In this document: positions 5,735 through 6,033 of the stretch, piece after piece
Position numbering within the stretch: position 1 is the stretch's first letter
Layout of the letters: each line of letters opens with the position of its first letter
Origin: Methanomassiliicoccaceae archaeon
Lineage (GTDB): Archaea; Thermoplasmatota; Thermoplasmata; Methanomassiliicoccales; Methanomethylophilaceae
DNA length: 6,033 bases
Direction: 5' to 3'
Assembly: GCA_009784745.1 (NCBI GenBank)
Contig: WQXR01000075.1
Span: 1-6,033 of the forward strand
Notes under the pieces: generated by a model
Database searches by the model: none
The model's input: only the letters and a program-made list of their open reading frames with translations
What the model was told of the DNA's origin: nothing
Made by a program: the position numbers and the translations under genes

Positions 5735-5742
5735 GATTTAAT
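5735..5742 (-). promoter_or_regulatory. TATA box of the PNPOx-like gene
   Basis: ATTAAATC (minus) lies about 38 bases before ATG 5700, leaving a leader of about 10 bases that contains AGGCGAT. The adjacent 5752-5848 contains an 11-base palindrome GCTGAATCAGC (5794-5804) but no gene. Confidence 0.4.
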
Positions 5743-5848
5743 GGTTTTCAACGTTCAAAATGGATGCTCGGCGTTAAGGTTTACTGAATGATCGCTGAAT
5801 CAGCAAAAGTTGTACACCTTCTTCATAAGTTGTCGGATCGGAATTGTG

Positions 5849-5908
5849 GGATCATGAGCAGTTAACTCGTGAGTAGTCAGCTTACGGGTGGTCGACTCAT
5901 GAGTTATA
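5849..5908. repeat. Four imperfect 15-bp tandem repeats with palindromic cores
   Basis: Units 5849-5863, 5864-5878, 5879-5893 and 5894-5908 follow the consensus RACTCATGAGTAGTC. The last unit contains the perfect 10-bp palindrome ACTCATGAGT (5895-5904) and the second contains the near-palindrome ACTCGTGAGT. The block lies in the divergent region between the PNPOx-like promoter and the TATA box at 5988. The wider stretch 5752-6017 holds no convincing gene. Reading minus, the units encode a Thr-rich pentapeptide repeat in a frame I doubt is real. Confidence 0.6.
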
Positions 5909-5987
5909 GATGCCTCAGAATGTTTACGGCCGGCAGCAGGGATCTGTTGTCGGTCATGATACATCGAATGTCCTTGTTCCGGCAACC

Positions 5988-5995
5988 TATAATTA
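5988..5995 (+). promoter_or_regulatory. TATA box of the right-edge gene
   Basis: TATAATTA lies 22-30 bases before the ATG at 6018, the same spacing as at the other leaderless genes in the window. It suggests a rightward gene beginning at the edge. Confidence 0.35.
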
Positions 5996-6017
5996 CTTCC
6001 TTTCATTACGTGTGTGT

Positions 6018-6033
6018 ATGGTAAGGGATTTGG
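6018..6033 (+). CDS. Start of a rightward gene (partial)
   Basis: Only five codons are visible (MVRDL). The call rests on the TATA box at 5988-5995 at leaderless spacing from this ATG. The family cannot be judged. Confidence 0.3.

Noticed and set aside
5800..6006. 68-residue minus-strand frame with Thr-rich pentapeptide repeats
   Set aside because: The repetition comes from the 15-bp DNA repeats. No TATA box or ribosome-binding site was seen, and it would overlap the TATA box of the rightward gene. Not excluded, but unsupported.

Overview
The window looks archaeal. The clearest genes are preceded by TATA-like boxes centred about 26-34 bases upstream of their start codons, giving leaderless or very short-leader mRNAs. 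Bacterial -35/-10 promoters are not apparent. The mix of genes fits a small-genome euryarchaeon: an archaeal-type adenylosuccinate lyase, a sigma-region-4-like small helix-turn-helix protein, a DUF4143 ATPase, a MNT/HEPN pair and a PNPOx-like flavoprotein. Methanomassiliicoccales or a related Thermoplasmatota lineage is my guess, but this is inference and not proven by the window.

Left part (1-2885, + strand). The tail of an upstream gene ends at 77. A 237-base intergenic stretch follows, with a perfect 12-bp palindrome, two T-tracts and a TATA box. Next come a 262-residue HExxH (gluzincin-like) putative metallopeptidase and, after 32 bases, a 106-residue helix-turn-helix protein. The HTH gene has its own TATA box and a 6+4+6 dyad just before its start codon. 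The pairing resembles ImmA/ImmR-type peptidase-regulator modules in logic but not in obvious sequence. Then comes purB (adenylosuccinate lyase), with its own strong BRE/TATA promoter, followed 39 bases later by a 59-residue two-helix membrane protein (2925-3104).

Right part (3146-5700, - strand, convergent with purB). Reading leftwards from 5700: a PNPOx-like split-barrel protein, a perfect 17-bp hairpin, a MNT-type minimal nucleotidyltransferase (antitoxin-like), and an overlapping HEPN (toxin-like) gene cut to 49 residues. Then comes a block of 33-bp tandem repeats and a DUF4143-type AAA ATPase with a C-terminal PD-(D/E)XK-like fold. The toxin gene is therefore broken while its antitoxin stays intact, and the break lies against the repeat block upstream of the ATPase.

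Right edge (5701-6033). A divergent intergenic region holds four 15-bp imperfect tandem repeats, some with the palindromic core ACTCATGAGT. It also has a TATA box that would start a + strand gene at 6018, of which only the first codons are visible.

The window has one housekeeping gene (purB) flanked by accessory genes. No tRNA, rRNA, CRISPR array or transposase was recognised.
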